A stretch of DNA of 64,000 nt. Source: Pseudoalteromonas sp. XI10. Its GTDB lineage: Bacteria; Pseudomonadota; Gammaproteobacteria; Enterobacterales; Alteromonadaceae. A program made the translations under genes and the position numbers. The stretch is from positions 124,001 to 188,000 of the forward strand of contig NZ_LOPY01000061.1 in assembly GCF_001469895.1 (NCBI RefSeq), in the 5' to 3' direction. Under the pieces are notes generated by a model that was given only the letters and a program-made list of their open reading frames with translations, did no database searches and was not told the origin of the DNA. Below, piece by piece: positions 20,356 through 31,354 of this stretch (positions are counted from its first letter, which is position 1; each line of letters starts with the position of its first letter).

Positions 20356-21681
20356 TTACCTCCTGTGAAATAACGCCATCGTTTCAATATGCCCGGTATG
20401 CGGGAACATATTCATAAGCCCAATTTTTTCAATGCTAAAGCCTGCTTGTAAAATAATCGCACTGTCACGGGCTAAAGTAACAGGATCACAAGAGACATAT
20501 AAAATCGTTTTAAACTGAGTAAGTGGTAACTGCTCTAAAATAGCCATTGCGCCAGTACGTGATGGATCAAGAACTAACACGTCAAGTTCGGCACTAAACC
20601 AAGCAGCTGATTGCATTGATTTTGTTAAATCAAAACAATAAAAATCGGTATTCGACAATGAGTTAGTTTGCGCATTTTGTTTTGCTAATGCAACCGCAGA
20701 ATCGACCCCTTCAACACCAATAACATATTTAGCATACTTTGCAATCAATAATGAAAAGTTACCAATGCCACAAAATAAATCCAATACCTGCTCATGACCT
20801 TGTAAATCAAGCCACTGTTTTGCTTGATGCAGCATAGCTTGATTCACTTGCGGGTTAACTTGAATAAAGTTTTCAAGGCCAAACTCAAAGCGTAAATCAT
20901 AAGCTGGTATCTGGTAGTACGGCATTGGATGGTCACTGTGATCAATTTCACCACTTTGTGATTGCCACACAACACGCCAGCTATATTCATCACACGCCGC
21001 TACGACTATGGCTTTTAACTCTGCATTAATAGCTTTGGTATGCCTAATAACCACAAAGGCCGCATTATCGGCTTCACATAATTGTAAGTGACTAATACTA
21101 CTAAGACCTGAATGGCTGTTGATAAGAACATCAAAAACTGAAAAAACGTCTTTAAAAGTGCTGCTCAGCACATCACAGCTTTCAATACTCACCAATTGTT
21201 TAGAGCCTTGAGCTCGATATCCTACGCGCATTTTCTTTGCAGCTTTGTCATGCATTACAGCAATACGCGCAGAGCGACGGTAATGGCGCTCTTCACTAAG
21301 CAGAGGTGCTTGCCAATTTAAGTCATCAGCTTTGGCAAACTTGCTAAACAGCTGACTAACCGCAGCTTGCTTCTCAACCAATTGTTGCTCTGCATTAAGG
21401 TGCTGTAGCTGACAACCACCACAAACCTGATAATGCTGACAAAAAGGAGTAACCCTATGCGCTGAGGCTGATAATACTTTTTTACAATCAGCACTGGCAA
21501 AACGTGCCTTATCTTCAATCAATAACGCTTTTACTTCTTCACCCGGCAAAGCACCATTAACAAAACAGACTTTATTTCCCTGCTTAGCAACGCCCCGCCC
21601 TTGGTGATCCATAGCAGTGACATTGAGGGTTAGCATTTTTTGCGAAACGGATTTCTTTTTGGCTTTGAAAATCTGTGCCAT
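20356..21681 (-). CDS. rlmD: 23S rRNA (uracil-1939-C5)-methyltransferase RlmD
   Basis: 441 residues. RlmD methylates U1939 of 23S rRNA using S-adenosylmethionine. An N-terminal TRAM domain (about 14-72) is followed by iron-sulfur cysteines (CQHYQVCGGCQLQH). The methyltransferase core has VLDLFCGIGNFSLLIA (SAM binding) and the catalytic Cys in LYVSCDPVTLARD. The conserved end MFPHTGHIETMALF is present. It is the first gene of the minus run rlmD-relA-mazG, ends 7 bases before the relA start, and is divergent from barA, as in E. coli. Confidence 0.95.
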   Translation of the reverse strand: MAQIFKAKKKSVSQKMLTLNVTAMDHQGRGVAKQGNKVCFVNGALPGEEVKALLIEDKARFASADCKKVLSASAHRVTPFCQHYQVCGGCQLQHLNAEQQLVEKQAAVSQLFSKFAKADDLNWQAPLLSEERHYRRSARIAVMHDKAAKKMRVGYRAQGSKQLVSIESCDVLSSTFKDVFSVFDVLINSHSGLSSISHLQLCEADNAAFVVIRHTKAINAELKAIVVAACDEYSWRVVWQSQSGEIDHSDHPMPYYQIPAYDLRFEFGLENFIQVNPQVNQAMLHQAKQWLDLQGHEQVLDLFCGIGNFSLLIAKYAKYVIGVEGVDSAVALAKQNAQTNSLSNTDFYCFDLTKSMQSAAWFSAELDVLVLDPSRTGAMAILEQLPLTQFKTILYVSCDPVTLARDSAIILQAGFSIEKIGLMNMFPHTGHIETMALFHRR

Positions 21682-21761
21682 CGGGCAACACCTTAATTAT
21701 TGATAAAGCGGGAGTAAGTATATACTCTTAAACAACGATAATAATGATAACAACATTCTTT

Positions 21762-24530
21762 ATGACTAAATTTGGCTTACGTGACTCAGTCTTAACCCTT
21801 ACACTTATACCGACTGTGATCATAGGCTTGTTGCTGGGCGGTTATTTTACAATAAATCGTTACATTGAGCTCGATGAAATTTTGTATCAACAGGGCGTGA
21901 CTATTATTGAGCCCCTCGCCATTGCTGTTGAGCAACCATTAATAAAGCGTGATAAAGCCTTATTAACTCGCTTAGTTAGTCATACACATAACAAACACTC
22001 CCCTGCTATCCAATCTATTGCTATTTTTGATGAAAACAATGAGTTAGTGATTTTTAGTAAATACCAAAGTGAATTCAAAGAAATTGTTAGCAGCAATGCA
22101 AACAGCATGGATGGCATTCAAGTACAAAATTCTGAGCACTATTTAACATTTTCTACTGCCATAATTAATCATAGCCGCCAAGACATGATTTGGAATCATC
22201 ACAGCTACCAAGCATCGCTAGGCACTGTGGTGATCATGCTCAACAAACAACAAGCCATTATTGGCCAGCAACGGGCATTATTAGTCAGTGGCGTGGTAAT
22301 TTTACTCGCGCTCATACTTGCCACCGTATTAGCGTTTAGATTAACTCGCATGTTTATTCAGCCTCTTAATAAGTTAGTACTAGCTACCGACAAACTCATT
22401 GAAGGTAAAGTAGACACAGGGCTTGATCAAAAAATGTTTGGCGAGTTTGAGCTCTTACGCACAGGTTTAAATACCATTTCAGAAACTATGGTTGTGCAAC
22501 GTGATGAGATGCAAAAGCACATTGACCAAGCAACCTCTGATTACCGCGAAACACTTGAACAATACGAAACCCAAAATATTCAGTTAAGTATTGCTAAAAA
22601 AGATGCACAAGACGCGAACCGAGTAAAATCAGACTTTTTAGCTAAAATGAGTCACGAATTACGCACACCTTTAAATGGTGTAATAGGTTTCACGCGCCAG
22701 CTTTATAAAACCCCGCTGAATAAGCATCAAAAAGATTACCTAGATACCATTGAACTGTCGGCCAATAGCTTACTTACAATTATCAGTGATATTTTAGACT
22801 TTTCGAAATTAGAAGCCGGTGCCATGGAGCTTGAGTCAATGCAATTCCAGCTCCGTGACAATATTAATGAAGTTATGACTTTGCTGGCACCTAGTGCTCA
22901 CGAAAAGCAACTCGAGCTTTCAATATTTATCCACCCGCAAGTACCTGACAACCTAACCGGCGACCCGACCCGCTTTAAACAAATTTTGATAAACCTATTA
23001 AGTAATGCCATTAAATTTACTGAAAAAGGATCAATCAAGGTTGATGTTGGCTACCGGTTATTAGATGAAGAACGTGCTTCTATTTTGGTGTCTGTCACTG
23101 ACACCGGTGTGGGTATCCCAATGGATAAACAAGATGCGCTATTTACACCATTTGGCCAAGCAGACTCCAGTATCACCCGTAAATTTGGTGGCACAGGTCT
23201 TGGTTTAATCATCACTAAGCATATTGTTGAAGCGATGAATGGCCGCATTACTCTAAACTCAGCACCTGGTAATGGTACCTGCTTTACGTTCAATGCCGTA
23301 TTCAGAACGCCAAGTAACTCAATTACTAGTGACTTACCGACTCAATCACTGATCAATAAACGTATTTTGTATCTTGAGCCTCATGAGCATACCCATCAAG
23401 CAACGTTATCGCTACTGCATGAATGGCAAACTCGTGTAACCGCCTGCATGGATGAAGAAAGCTTCTTAAATGAGATCAACAAAGACTTCAGCTACGATAT
23501 TTGTATTATTGGCCATACCGCTACTATTGACGATATGCAGCAACTTAAGAGTTATGTAAAAGCAGTGCGTCCTGTCACTGATTATTTATACATAATGCTT
23601 AATACGGTTTCGCATAATATGCGCGAAGCCTTTGTCGGTAGCGGTGCAGATGCTTGCTTAAGTAAACCGCTTAACCACCGTAAATTATGTGAGGTACTTG
23701 CTGCGCCTTACCGCCTTGACCATCCAGTGCATAACATTGAGCAAGGTGATGAAAAATTATTACCACTTAAAGTACTGGTTGTTGACGATAACGATGCCAA
23801 CCTAAAACTAATTTGCACCTTACTTGAAGAACAAATTGAGCTCATAGATACCGCACATAATGGCTCACAAGCTTACAGCTTAAGTAAAAGCCATAAATAT
23901 GACTTGATCTTCATGGACATCCAAATGCCAATTATGGATGGTATTACCGCATGTAAACTTATTCGCGAGTCATCTCTCAATGAAGATACACCCATCATTG
24001 CAGTGACTGCTCACGCCCTAGCAGGTGAAAAAGAGCAACTTCTTAAAGATGGCTTTAAAGGTTACTTAACTAAGCCTATTGATGAGGACATGCTTAAACA
24101 AATAATTAGCGATCATAGCCCGCAATCGCCAATTAATCGTGAACGTAGCAAAACTGCCGCAGTTGACTCAGAACCTCCATTTGAAAGTGCCCGCCTCGAT
24201 TGGCAACTGGCACTTCAACGCGCAGGCGGAAAAGAAGAACTAGCGCTTGAAATGCTTAATATGTTGTTACTCAGCGTGCCTGAAACCTTGCGCCTACTCA
24301 ATGAAGCTATAGAAAAAGAAGATTGTGAACATGTACTTAGCATAGTGCACAAGTTCCATGGAGCATGTTGTTACACAGGCGTACCAAAACTAAAATCACT
24401 TGCCGAAACACTCGAGACAGCTTTAAAAGGCGATTGCGATTTAAATTACATTGAGCCTGAACTATTTGAGCTTGTTGATGAGCTGAATAATTTGTTAAGT
24501 GATGCAGGTATGGTTGAGCAACAACGATAA
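21762..24530 (+). CDS. barA: Hybrid sensor histidine kinase BarA
   Basis: About 922 residues from the ATG at 21762; an in-frame ATG at 21744 adds six residues, and neither has a clear ribosome site. BarA is the inner-membrane sensor that phosphorylates UvrY/GacA, driving CsrA-antagonising small RNAs. In order: a membrane helix (about 13-35), a periplasmic region, a second helix (about 175-195), HAMP, a HisKA domain with phospho-His in MSHELRTPLNG, and a HATPase with DTGVGIP and GGTGLGL. A degenerate receiver, a true receiver (VVDDN, FMDIQMPIMDG, TKP) and an Hpt domain (HKFHGACCYTG) follow. The rlmD/barA divergent pair matches E. coli. Confidence 0.94.
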   Translation: MTKFGLRDSVLTLTLIPTVIIGLLLGGYFTINRYIELDEILYQQGVTIIEPLAIAVEQPLIKRDKALLTRLVSHTHNKHSPAIQSIAIFDENNELVIFSKYQSEFKEIVSSNANSMDGIQVQNSEHYLTFSTAIINHSRQDMIWNHHSYQASLGTVVIMLNKQQAIIGQQRALLVSGVVILLALILATVLAFRLTRMFIQPLNKLVLATDKLIEGKVDTGLDQKMFGEFELLRTGLNTISETMVVQRDEMQKHIDQATSDYRETLEQYETQNIQLSIAKKDAQDANRVKSDFLAKMSHELRTPLNGVIGFTRQLYKTPLNKHQKDYLDTIELSANSLLTIISDILDFSKLEAGAMELESMQFQLRDNINEVMTLLAPSAHEKQLELSIFIHPQVPDNLTGDPTRFKQILINLLSNAIKFTEKGSIKVDVGYRLLDEERASILVSVTDTGVGIPMDKQDALFTPFGQADSSITRKFGGTGLGLIITKHIVEAMNGRITLNSAPGNGTCFTFNAVFRTPSNSITSDLPTQSLINKRILYLEPHEHTHQATLSLLHEWQTRVTACMDEESFLNEINKDFSYDICIIGHTATIDDMQQLKSYVKAVRPVTDYLYIMLNTVSHNMREAFVGSGADACLSKPLNHRKLCEVLAAPYRLDHPVHNIEQGDEKLLPLKVLVVDDNDANLKLICTLLEEQIELIDTAHNGSQAYSLSKSHKYDLIFMDIQMPIMDGITACKLIRESSLNEDTPIIAVTAHALAGEKEQLLKDGFKGYLTKPIDEDMLKQIISDHSPQSPINRERSKTAAVDSEPPFESARLDWQLALQRAGGKEELALEMLNMLLLSVPETLRLLNEAIEKEDCEHVLSIVHKFHGACCYTGVPKLKSLAETLETALKGDCDLNYIEPELFELVDELNNLLSDAGMVEQQR

Positions 24531-24566
24531 AAGAACACCCAATAAATTATATAAAGGAATATATTA

Positions 24567-25043
24567 ATGAAAAACTCTTTAATACTAGCTGGCAGTTTGT
24601 TTGTCTTTGGTTGCGCATCAACCTCAGACAAACCAGTAAAATTAGAGTATGCGGATTTAGCTGTTAGCTCTAATGAAATGGAGTCAGCAAAATGGCAACA
24701 GCTTGAACGCTTTCCTGCCAGATACCCAAAAAAAGCAGTTATCCAAGCAAAAGAAGGTTGCGCAACTATTGAGTATGTCATTACGCCACAAAATGAGATT
24801 AGAGATATTCAGGTAGTTGCCTCAACTAACTCTGTATTTGCCGACGCAGCAAAAGATGTAATCACTAATTGGCACTGGAATGAGCTGGCGAAAAATATTA
24901 CTGATAAAGCGGTGAAAACCCAAACTCGCTTTGACTTTTGTTTTGACACACCTGAGCAATCTTGCAAAGAGCTAAAACCTAACTATTCATGCCCTAGTTC
25001 AGATATTATTTATTCCACGGGTACACGCATAGTGAAGTATTAA
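24567..25043 (+). CDS. Lipoprotein with TonB-C-like domain
   Basis: 158 residues. The signal MKNSLILAGSLFVFGCAST has lipobox VFGC (Cys16). The mature part has the TonB C-terminal pattern: RFPARYPKKAVIQAKEGCATIEYVITPQNEIRDIQVVAST followed by FADAAKDVITNWHW. It lacks the N-terminal helix and Pro-rich arm of a true TonB, so it cannot couple to ExbBD in the usual way. It is probably a free-standing envelope lipoprotein of unknown role. Extra cysteines (CFDTPEQSCKELKPNYSC) suggest disulfides. It lies 36 bases after barA and just before a small membrane-protein gene. Confidence 0.75.
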   Translation: MKNSLILAGSLFVFGCASTSDKPVKLEYADLAVSSNEMESAKWQQLERFPARYPKKAVIQAKEGCATIEYVITPQNEIRDIQVVASTNSVFADAAKDVITNWHWNELAKNITDKAVKTQTRFDFCFDTPEQSCKELKPNYSCPSSDIIYSTGTRIVKY

Positions 25044-25055
25044 AGGGAGCTTGCT

Positions 25056-25382
25056 TTGTATTTTATCTTACTTATCGTCTTTAGTGCTATTTCACTCACT
25101 TGGTTTTTCCTCCGCTATAAAAAACTAAGTATAGAAGCTAATAATTACGTAAAAACCAATTACACAGAGCAGTGGCAAGAATACGAAAGTAAAGCCCGTT
25201 TAATGAAAGCTAAACCTAACTCAATGGTTTTTTATTCAATTAAAAAAGGTGAATTGTCGGCCGTAGATGATGATATTTTAAAAAGCTTTAAGAAAAAACA
25301 TCAATACACAGTGACCCTACTCTGCCTATCGCCACTGTTATCATCCTTTCTCTCAGAGTTTATTGTTTATCTGAGTAAATAA
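25056..25382 (+). CDS. Small membrane protein (108 aa), unknown
   Basis: The frame starts at a TTG at 25056 with AAAGGGAG about ten bases upstream, overlapping the stop of the preceding gene, which supports translation coupling. It encodes an N-terminal membrane helix (about 1-18), a Lys-rich soluble middle with KLSIEANNYVK and SFKKKHQY, and a C-terminal helix (about 86-106). I do not recognise a family. It is probably an inner-membrane protein co-transcribed with the TonB-C lipoprotein. Confidence 0.6.
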   Translation: MYFILLIVFSAISLTWFFLRYKKLSIEANNYVKTNYTEQWQEYESKARLMKAKPNSMVFYSIKKGELSAVDDDILKSFKKKHQYTVTLLCLSPLLSSFLSEFIVYLSK

Positions 25383-25384
25383 AA

Positions 25385-25413
25385 AACGCGGTGGATATCA
25401 TATCCACCGCGTT
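25385..25413 (-). terminator. Rho-independent terminator after pdxJ
   Basis: Perfect 14-bp stem AACGCGGTGGATAT / ATATCCACCGCGTT around a single base, with the T run (TTTTTTA) on the minus strand. It lies about 40 bases beyond the pdxJ stop and closes the long rpoE-to-pdxJ series. It may also stop plus-strand reading from the 108-aa gene. Confidence 0.85.
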
Positions 25414-25453
25414 CAGTATTCAAAGCTTCCTGGCTCTTATTAAAGGCGTCAGC

Positions 25454-26185
25454 TTAAAGTCTTGCTTCAATCATTAGACGTTTCATATCGCTGACTGCTT
25501 TTTCTAAACCATCAATCGCTGCACGGGCAATAATCGCATGACCAATGTTTAACTCATAAATTTCTGGCATTGCCGCAATAGGTTTTACATTGTGATAATG
25601 AAGACCATGGCCGGCATTAACGATTAAACCTAAGCTATCAGCATATTGTACGCCACTACGAATACGCTCAAGCTCAGTGTGAAGCTCTTCGTCATTTTCA
25701 GCATCAGCATAAGCACCTGTGTGAATTTCAACGTATGGAGCATTACACGCTTTTGCAGCGTCAAGTTGTGCGTTGTCGGCATCAATGAATAACGAGACCT
25801 TAATTCCTGCAGCTGTTAGCTTTTCTGTTGCTGCTTTTACTTTTTCAAAGTTACCAACAACATCTAGGCCGCCCTCAGTGGTGAGCTCTTCACGCTTTTC
25901 AGGCACTAAACAAACATAAGCAGGTTTCACTTCAAGGGCAATGTCGATCATTTCATCGGTCACTGCAATTTCAAGATTCATACGTGTTTGAATCGTTTTT
26001 GCCATCACATATACGTCGCGGTCTTGAATATGACGGCGGTCTTCACGCAAATGAATGGTGATACCATCTGCACCAGCATGCTCTGCAACAGCTGCAGCAT
26101 GCGCAGGATCTGGGTAACTCGTGCCACGCGCTTGGCGTAAAGTGGCAATGTGATCAACGTTTACACCAAGAAGAATATCTTTCAT
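25454..26185 (-). CDS. pdxJ: Pyridoxine 5'-phosphate synthase
   Basis: 243 residues, the standard length. PdxJ condenses 3-amino-1-hydroxyacetone phosphate with deoxyxylulose phosphate to pyridoxine 5'-phosphate. The start [23 protein letters not shown] and the active-site segments [33 protein letters not shown] and EIHTGAYAD are intact, as is [12 protein letters not shown]. It is the last gene of the envelope/housekeeping block and follows recO, the usual order; the gap of 43 bases has no terminator. Confidence 0.97.
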   Translation of the reverse strand: MKDILLGVNVDHIATLRQARGTSYPDPAHAAAVAEHAGADGITIHLREDRRHIQDRDVYVMAKTIQTRMNLEIAVTDEMIDIALEVKPAYVCLVPEKREELTTEGGLDVVGNFEKVKAATEKLTAAGIKVSLFIDADNAQLDAAKACNAPYVEIHTGAYADAENDEELHTELERIRSGVQYADSLGLIVNAGHGLHYHNVKPIAAMPEIYELNIGHAIIARAAIDGLEKAVSDMKRLMIEARL

Positions 26186-26228
26186 TTTTTTACCTGTTTA
26201 AAACAACGATTCAAGGCTGAATAACAGC

Positions 26229-26915
26229 CTACTTAATAAATAACTCACGGCTTTTTAATGGCTTTTTACCAAGTAAAGGCTTGAGTAGGTATCGACTTAA
26301 TTGCTTTGCCATATATAACACATCAGGGGCGCTAAAGTCATGAGCTGCTATGGCATTTAATTGCTTTCCTGAAAAGCCACTATGGGGGTCGTCATGCAGC
26401 AAGAAACCGTATTCAGCAAAGTACTGGTAATTTGCTGCATCGTTAATTTCATCACCTTCGGCATCAACACTAAAATCAACGCCATAACCAAGCATCTCAA
26501 GTAACTGAAACTCATAAGAACGCAGCACAGCTTGTAGGTTTTTAGTGGTTGATAACTCGTCTAGATGCTGTTTATAAAGATGATATACACTTTCCATCGG
26601 CTCATTGATAGGTACGATACGATTGGTTAATTCGTTCATATAGAAGCCGCAATAAAGCTCGGTACCCTGCAACATAGTTTGCCGGCCATGGGGTTCAAAA
26701 CGATTAATGTATTTTAAATCAGACTTGCCGCTATATTGCACGAGCAGAGATTGGAAAGGTTGTAACTGTGCTTTATGTTTAGTGGCCTGGCGACCACTAA
26801 CACGGGCCAGCATTCTCAGCTGACCTACGCCTTCTACCAGCATATCGAGCATGACTTGCGAGTCGCTAAATGGACGTCGGTGCAGCAAGTATGCTGTGTA
26901 GAATTCGCTATCCAT
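26229..26915 (-). CDS. recO: DNA repair protein RecO
   Basis: 228 residues. RecO works with RecF and RecR to load RecA on SSB-covered gapped DNA. The N-terminal OB-fold (AYLLHRRPFSDSQVMLDMLVEGVGQLRMLARVSGR) and the helical C-terminal domain with LQAVLRSYEFQLLEMLGYG are recognisable. No zinc-cysteine cluster is seen, as in E. coli RecO. It lies 17 bases after era and 43 before pdxJ. Confidence 0.93.
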   Translation of the reverse strand: MDSEFYTAYLLHRRPFSDSQVMLDMLVEGVGQLRMLARVSGRQATKHKAQLQPFQSLLVQYSGKSDLKYINRFEPHGRQTMLQGTELYCGFYMNELTNRIVPINEPMESVYHLYKQHLDELSTTKNLQAVLRSYEFQLLEMLGYGVDFSVDAEGDEINDAANYQYFAEYGFLLHDDPHSGFSGKQLNAIAAHDFSAPDVLYMAKQLSRYLLKPLLGKKPLKSRELFIK

Positions 26916-26932
26916 GGCGTGTAAGGCTTTAC

Positions 26933-27865
26933 TTAGTCTTCACCATAGCCAAGGCTACGTAGCGCACGCTCATCGTCGGCCCAGCCAGACTTCACTTTAA
27001 CCCAAAGTTCTAAAAACACTTTGTTATCAAGCATGTCTTCAAGGTCTTTACGAGCTTCACGGCCAATGACTTTCAACTTTTCGCCTTTATTGCCGATCAC
27101 CATACGCTTTTGCGTTTCACGCTCAACGAGGATCAAACCATTAATTTGCCAAACACCGTTTTCTTGCCATTTAAATTGCTCGATCTCTACAGTGACTGAA
27201 TATGGTAGCTCATCACCCATAAAGCGCATCAGCTTTTCACGGATCACTTCAGCCGCCATAAAGCGCATTGAACGGTCTGTTACGTAATCTTCAGGGAAGT
27301 AAAACTCACAAAGCGGTAAACGCTTTTTCACTTCATCTTTGATTAAATCAATATTTTTACCCTGCTTTGCAGAGACCGGCATAATAGCCACAAAATCAAA
27401 TTTACCACCTAAAAACTGCATGTGCGGAAGCACTAAATCACGGTCTTTAACTTGGTCAATTTTATTCATCACTAATAATACTGGACGACCGCTCTGACGT
27501 ACTTTATTTAGTACCATCTCATCGTCTTCGTTCCAGTGTGTGCCTTCAACCACAAAGATGATCAGTTCTACATCGCCAATTGAGCTTGATGCAGCACGGT
27601 TCATTAAACGGTTAATAGCGCGTTTTTCTTCGACGTGTAAGCCTGGTGTATCCACATAAACAGCTTGGTATTTACCTTCGGTATGAATACCCATGATACG
27701 GTGACGTGTGGTTTGTGGCTTACGTGAGGTAATAGACACCTTTTGCTCAACAATATAGTTAAGTAAGGTTGATTTACCTACATTTGGGCGGCCAACAATG
27801 GCAACCATACCGCAGTGCGTATCTAGCTCTGCAGGTTCTTTGCTAATTAAATCATCAAGATTCAT
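26933..27865 (-). CDS. era: GTPase Era
   Basis: 310 residues. Era is an essential GTPase that binds the 3' end of 16S rRNA and helps 30S maturation. G motifs are complete: [12 protein letters not shown] (G1), TTRHRIMG (G2 region), DTPG (G3), NKID (G4) and SAKQ (G5). The C-terminal KH domain has [22 protein letters not shown]. Its start overlaps the end of rnc by 11 bases, the usual rnc-era coupling. Confidence 0.97.
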   Translation of the reverse strand: MNLDDLISKEPAELDTHCGMVAIVGRPNVGKSTLLNYIVEQKVSITSRKPQTTRHRIMGIHTEGKYQAVYVDTPGLHVEEKRAINRLMNRAASSSIGDVELIIFVVEGTHWNEDDEMVLNKVRQSGRPVLLVMNKIDQVKDRDLVLPHMQFLGGKFDFVAIMPVSAKQGKNIDLIKDEVKKRLPLCEFYFPEDYVTDRSMRFMAAEVIREKLMRFMGDELPYSVTVEIEQFKWQENGVWQINGLILVERETQKRMVIGNKGEKLKVIGREARKDLEDMLDNKVFLELWVKVKSGWADDERALRSLGYGED

Positions 27866-28532
27866 TTTTAAGTATCTTTAAGGCTTTTTCAGCGGCTTTT
27901 TGCTCAGCTTTACGACGTGAGCTACCTACTGAGATAATGCTATCCATCCCTTCAACAATACATTCAACCGTGAATGTTTGATTGTGCGCTTGGCCTTTTG
28001 TATCAATTACAGTGTAGCCAGGTAACGATAATTTGCGCGCTTGTAAGTACTCTTGAAGTAATGTTTTTGGATCTTTTTGATTTAAGCCCGGCGAAATTGC
28101 ATCAAGACGCGACTCGTACCAGCTTAAAATTAACTCACCACATTGTTCAATGTTTGAGTCTAAGAACACCGCACCAATGATCGCCTCAACGGCATCAGCA
28201 AGGGTTGATTCACGGCGAAAACCACCGCTTTTAAGCTCACCTGGACCTAAGCGTAAGTAATCACCTAAGCCAAACTCTAGGCCAAACTCAGCCAACGTTT
28301 GACCACGAACTAGGGTCGAACGCATGCGGCTTAAATCACCTTCGCGTGCTTTTGGAAATTTAGTGTAAAGTGCATTCGCAATCACAAAGCTCAAAATCGA
28401 ATCACCTAAAAACTCTAAGCGCTCGTTGTGTTGGCCTTTATGACTGCGGTGCGTCATTGCCTGCTCAAGCAAAGCTTGATCAGTAAATGTATAACCTATT
28501 TTGTTGTATAACTCTGTTACGTTTTTTTTCAT
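27855..28532 (-). CDS. rnc: Ribonuclease III
   Basis: 225 residues. RNase III cuts double-stranded RNA, notably pre-rRNA. The catalytic signature is [12 protein letters not shown] (about 39-50); the second acidic cluster is [13 protein letters not shown]. The C-terminal double-stranded RNA-binding domain (about 153-224) has the expected [13 protein letters not shown] start and [14 protein letters not shown] end. It overlaps era and lies 2 bases after lepB. Confidence 0.97.
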   Translation of the reverse strand: MKKNVTELYNKIGYTFTDQALLEQAMTHRSHKGQHNERLEFLGDSILSFVIANALYTKFPKAREGDLSRMRSTLVRGQTLAEFGLEFGLGDYLRLGPGELKSGGFRRESTLADAVEAIIGAVFLDSNIEQCGELILSWYESRLDAISPGLNQKDPKTLLQEYLQARKLSLPGYTVIDTKGQAHNQTFTVECIVEGMDSIISVGSSRRKAEQKAAEKALKILKNES

Positions 28533-28534
28533 CG

Positions 28535-29470
28535 TTACTGAATATTACCTAGGCGTTCAAAACGAACACCAGTTGGAACCCAGCCTGGTAAAAAGTCATC
28601 TGGGCCATTCTCAAATTCAAAACTCATCCATATAAAGACGGCTTTACCTACCAAGTTTTCTTTAGGTACAAAGCCCCAAAAGCGACTGTCTTGGCTATTA
28701 TCACGGTTATCACCCATCATGAAATAATGATCGGCAGGAACAACCCACTCGTCTGAGCGTGTACCTGGTTGTTGATAATAACGGCCTTTCATTTCAGGAG
28801 CTTGCGGGTTAATTAAAATATTATGATTCAATGTGCTTAGGTTTTCTTCTAAACGCACTAAATTCATAGAACCCTGCTTGAACTCGTCACTATTGAGGAT
28901 TTCCATATCAATTTTGTTGTATTCGTTACACAGCAAATCACCTTGCTGCGTTACACCTTCGGCACATTTTGGCTGAATATAAAGGTGTTTATTGCGATAT
29001 ACAATTTTATCGCCCGGTAAACCAATCGTACGTTTAATGTAATCTACGCGCTCGTCTAATGGGTATTTAAATACCACAATATCACCACGTTCAGGTTCAT
29101 CAACATCAACTAACTGGCTACGCCAAATAGGATCTTTAACGCCATATGAGTACTTCTGAACTAAAATGAAGTCGCCCACTAATAAGGTTGGCATCATTGA
29201 ACCTGATGGAATTTGAAACGGTTCAAAAATGAAAGAGCGAAAAATAGTGATCGCTGCAATCATCGGAAAAATTGACTTTGCCGTTTCAGTGATACTTGGC
29301 TCAGGCGCAATTAATGCAGCGGTTTCCTCGTCTAATTCACCACCTGCTGCGTTTTGAGCAAGGGCAATGCGTTGCTGACGCTTTGGCGCAAACATAAAGT
29401 GGTCTATTAACCAAATTAATCCTGAGCCTAGCGTTAACAACACTAAGAAAATAGAAAAGTAACCCGCCAT
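28535..29470 (-). CDS. lepB: Signal peptidase I
   Basis: 311 residues. LepB removes signal peptides from exported proteins at the periplasmic face of the inner membrane. Two N-terminal membrane segments (about 4-22 and 66-85) are visible. The catalytic Ser is in [14 protein letters not shown] and the catalytic Lys in [12 protein letters not shown]. The conserved [17 protein letters not shown] box follows. It lies between lepA and rnc, the usual order. Confidence 0.97.
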   Translation of the reverse strand: MAGYFSIFLVLLTLGSGLIWLIDHFMFAPKRQQRIALAQNAAGGELDEETAALIAPEPSITETAKSIFPMIAAITIFRSFIFEPFQIPSGSMMPTLLVGDFILVQKYSYGVKDPIWRSQLVDVDEPERGDIVVFKYPLDERVDYIKRTIGLPGDKIVYRNKHLYIQPKCAEGVTQQGDLLCNEYNKIDMEILNSDEFKQGSMNLVRLEENLSTLNHNILINPQAPEMKGRYYQQPGTRSDEWVVPADHYFMMGDNRDNSQDSRFWGFVPKENLVGKAVFIWMSFEFENGPDDFLPGWVPTGVRFERLGNIQ

Positions 29471-29496
29471 GCATTAATTCCTTTATTTACTTCTAA

Positions 29497-31284
29497 TTAT
29501 TTACCAACTTTAAGGATAGCTAAGAATGCATCTTGAGGTACTTCAACGTTACCTAGTTGCTTCATTCGCTTTTTACCTTCTTTTTGTTTTTGTAGCAGTT
29601 TCTTCTTACGGCTCACGTCACCACCGTAACATTTCGCGATTACGTTTTTACGTAATTGCTTAACTGTTGTACGGGCAATAACATGCTGACCAATCGCTGC
29701 TTGAATCGCAATATCAAACTGCTGACGTGGAATTAAGTCTTTCAGTGCTTCAGCTAACTGACGACCACGTGATTGTGCAATATCGCGGTGTACAATAATC
29801 GCTAACGCATCAACACGCTCACCATTAATTAATACGTCAACACGTACCATGTCTGAAGCTTGGAAATGCTTAAAGTTATAATCAAGCGATGCAAAACCAC
29901 GGCTTGTTGATTTTAACTTATCAAAGAAGTCCATAACTACTTCAGCCATCGGTAATTCGTACGTCACCGCAACTTGCTTACCATGGTAGCTCATTTTAGT
30001 TTGTACACCACGCTTTTCAACACAAAGCGTAATTACATTACCTAAAAATTCTTGCGGAACTAATATGTTAGCTTCAACAATTGGCTCACGGATTTCAAGA
30101 ATATTATTCACCGGCGGTAAGTCAGACGGGTTATCAACCTGTTGAGTTCCATCTTTTGTCTCTACTTCGTAGATTACTGTTGGCGCAGTGGTAATAAGGT
30201 CAATGTCGTATTCACGCTCAAGACGCTCTTGAATGATTTCCATGTGTAGCATACCTAAGAAGCCACAGCGGAAACCAAATCCTAGTGCTGTTGAATTTTC
30301 TGGCTCGAAGAATAACGACGCATCGTTCAAGCTTAATTTATCAAGTGCATCACGGAATGACTCATAGTCATCTGATGAAATTGGGAACATACCTGCATAA
30401 ACTTGTGGTTTAATGCGTTGGAAGCCCGGTAAACGCTCTGGAGCAGAATTACGTTGTAAAGTGATGGTATCACCTACAGGTGCACCATGGATTTCTTTAA
30501 TACCCGCAATAACAAAGCCTACCTCACCGGTTTTTAAGAGGCCCGTGTTAGTTTGCTTTGGTGTGAAAATACCCACTTTATCTGCGATATGAACTTGATC
30601 ATTCGACATGATCTTAATTTTATCGCCCGCGCGTAATTCACCGTGCTTAATACGTACTAATGATACAACGCCTTGGTATGGGTCAAACCATGAGTCAATG
30701 ATAAGCGCTTGTAGTGGCTCATCTTTGTCACCTTCTGGTGGCGGAATATCTTTAACAATGATTTCTAATACTTCTTCAATACCAATACCAGTTTTAGCAC
30801 TACATTGCACAGCATCTAGGGCATCGATACCAATGATGTCTTCAATTTCTTCTGCTACACGAAGTGGATCGGCTTGTGGTAAGTCGATCTTATTTAGAAC
30901 TGGAATAACTTCTAAGTCCATTTCGATTGCTGTGTAGCAGTTAGCTAAGGTTTGAGCTTCTACACCTTGACCCGCATCAACAACTAAAAGTGCACCTTCA
31001 CAGGCTGCAAGTGAACGTGATACTTCGTATGTGAAGTCAACGTGTCCTGGCGTGTCGATAAAGTTTAACTGGTATGTTTCGCCGTCTTTAGCTTTATAAT
31101 TTAGCGTTACACTTTGCGCTTTGATGGTAATACCACGCTCACGCTCAATGTCCATTGAGTCTAACACCTGCTGCTGCATTTCACGGTCTGTTAAACCACC
31201 ACAAACTTGGATAAGACGGTCAGAGAGAGTCGATTTACCATGGTCAATATGGGCGATGATCGAAAAATTACGGATATGCTTCAT
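29497..31284 (-). CDS. lepA: Elongation factor 4 (LepA)
   Basis: 595 residues. LepA is a ribosome-bound GTPase related to EF-G that affects translation and initiation under stress. G motifs are [31 protein letters not shown] and [10 protein letters not shown]. The C-terminal domain unique to LepA is present ([22 protein letters not shown]). It lies 26 bases upstream of lepB, which it commonly precedes. Confidence 0.97.
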   Translation of the reverse strand: MKHIRNFSIIAHIDHGKSTLSDRLIQVCGGLTDREMQQQVLDSMDIERERGITIKAQSVTLNYKAKDGETYQLNFIDTPGHVDFTYEVSRSLAACEGALLVVDAGQGVEAQTLANCYTAIEMDLEVIPVLNKIDLPQADPLRVAEEIEDIIGIDALDAVQCSAKTGIGIEEVLEIIVKDIPPPEGDKDEPLQALIIDSWFDPYQGVVSLVRIKHGELRAGDKIKIMSNDQVHIADKVGIFTPKQTNTGLLKTGEVGFVIAGIKEIHGAPVGDTITLQRNSAPERLPGFQRIKPQVYAGMFPISSDDYESFRDALDKLSLNDASLFFEPENSTALGFGFRCGFLGMLHMEIIQERLEREYDIDLITTAPTVIYEVETKDGTQQVDNPSDLPPVNNILEIREPIVEANILVPQEFLGNVITLCVEKRGVQTKMSYHGKQVAVTYELPMAEVVMDFFDKLKSTSRGFASLDYNFKHFQASDMVRVDVLINGERVDALAIIVHRDIAQSRGRQLAEALKDLIPRQQFDIAIQAAIGQHVIARTTVKQLRKNVIAKCYGGDVSRKKKLLQKQKEGKKRMKQLGNVEVPQDAFLAILKVGK

Positions 31285-31354
31285 AAACTGGATTCTAAAC
31301 TTCTATATAAAATGGACTAAGTGTATAAAGCGACAATTTTACATTTAATTGGCT

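Noticed and set aside
20349-20387. Longer relA start at 20387
   Set aside because: It would overlap the end of rlmD, and the strong AGGAGGT site supports the ATG at 20348.
21737-21760. AT-rich ATAATAATGATAAC stretch resembling a Fur box before barA
   Set aside because: About 13 of 19 positions fit by eye, similar to chance in such AT-rich DNA, and it lacks a palindromic right half.
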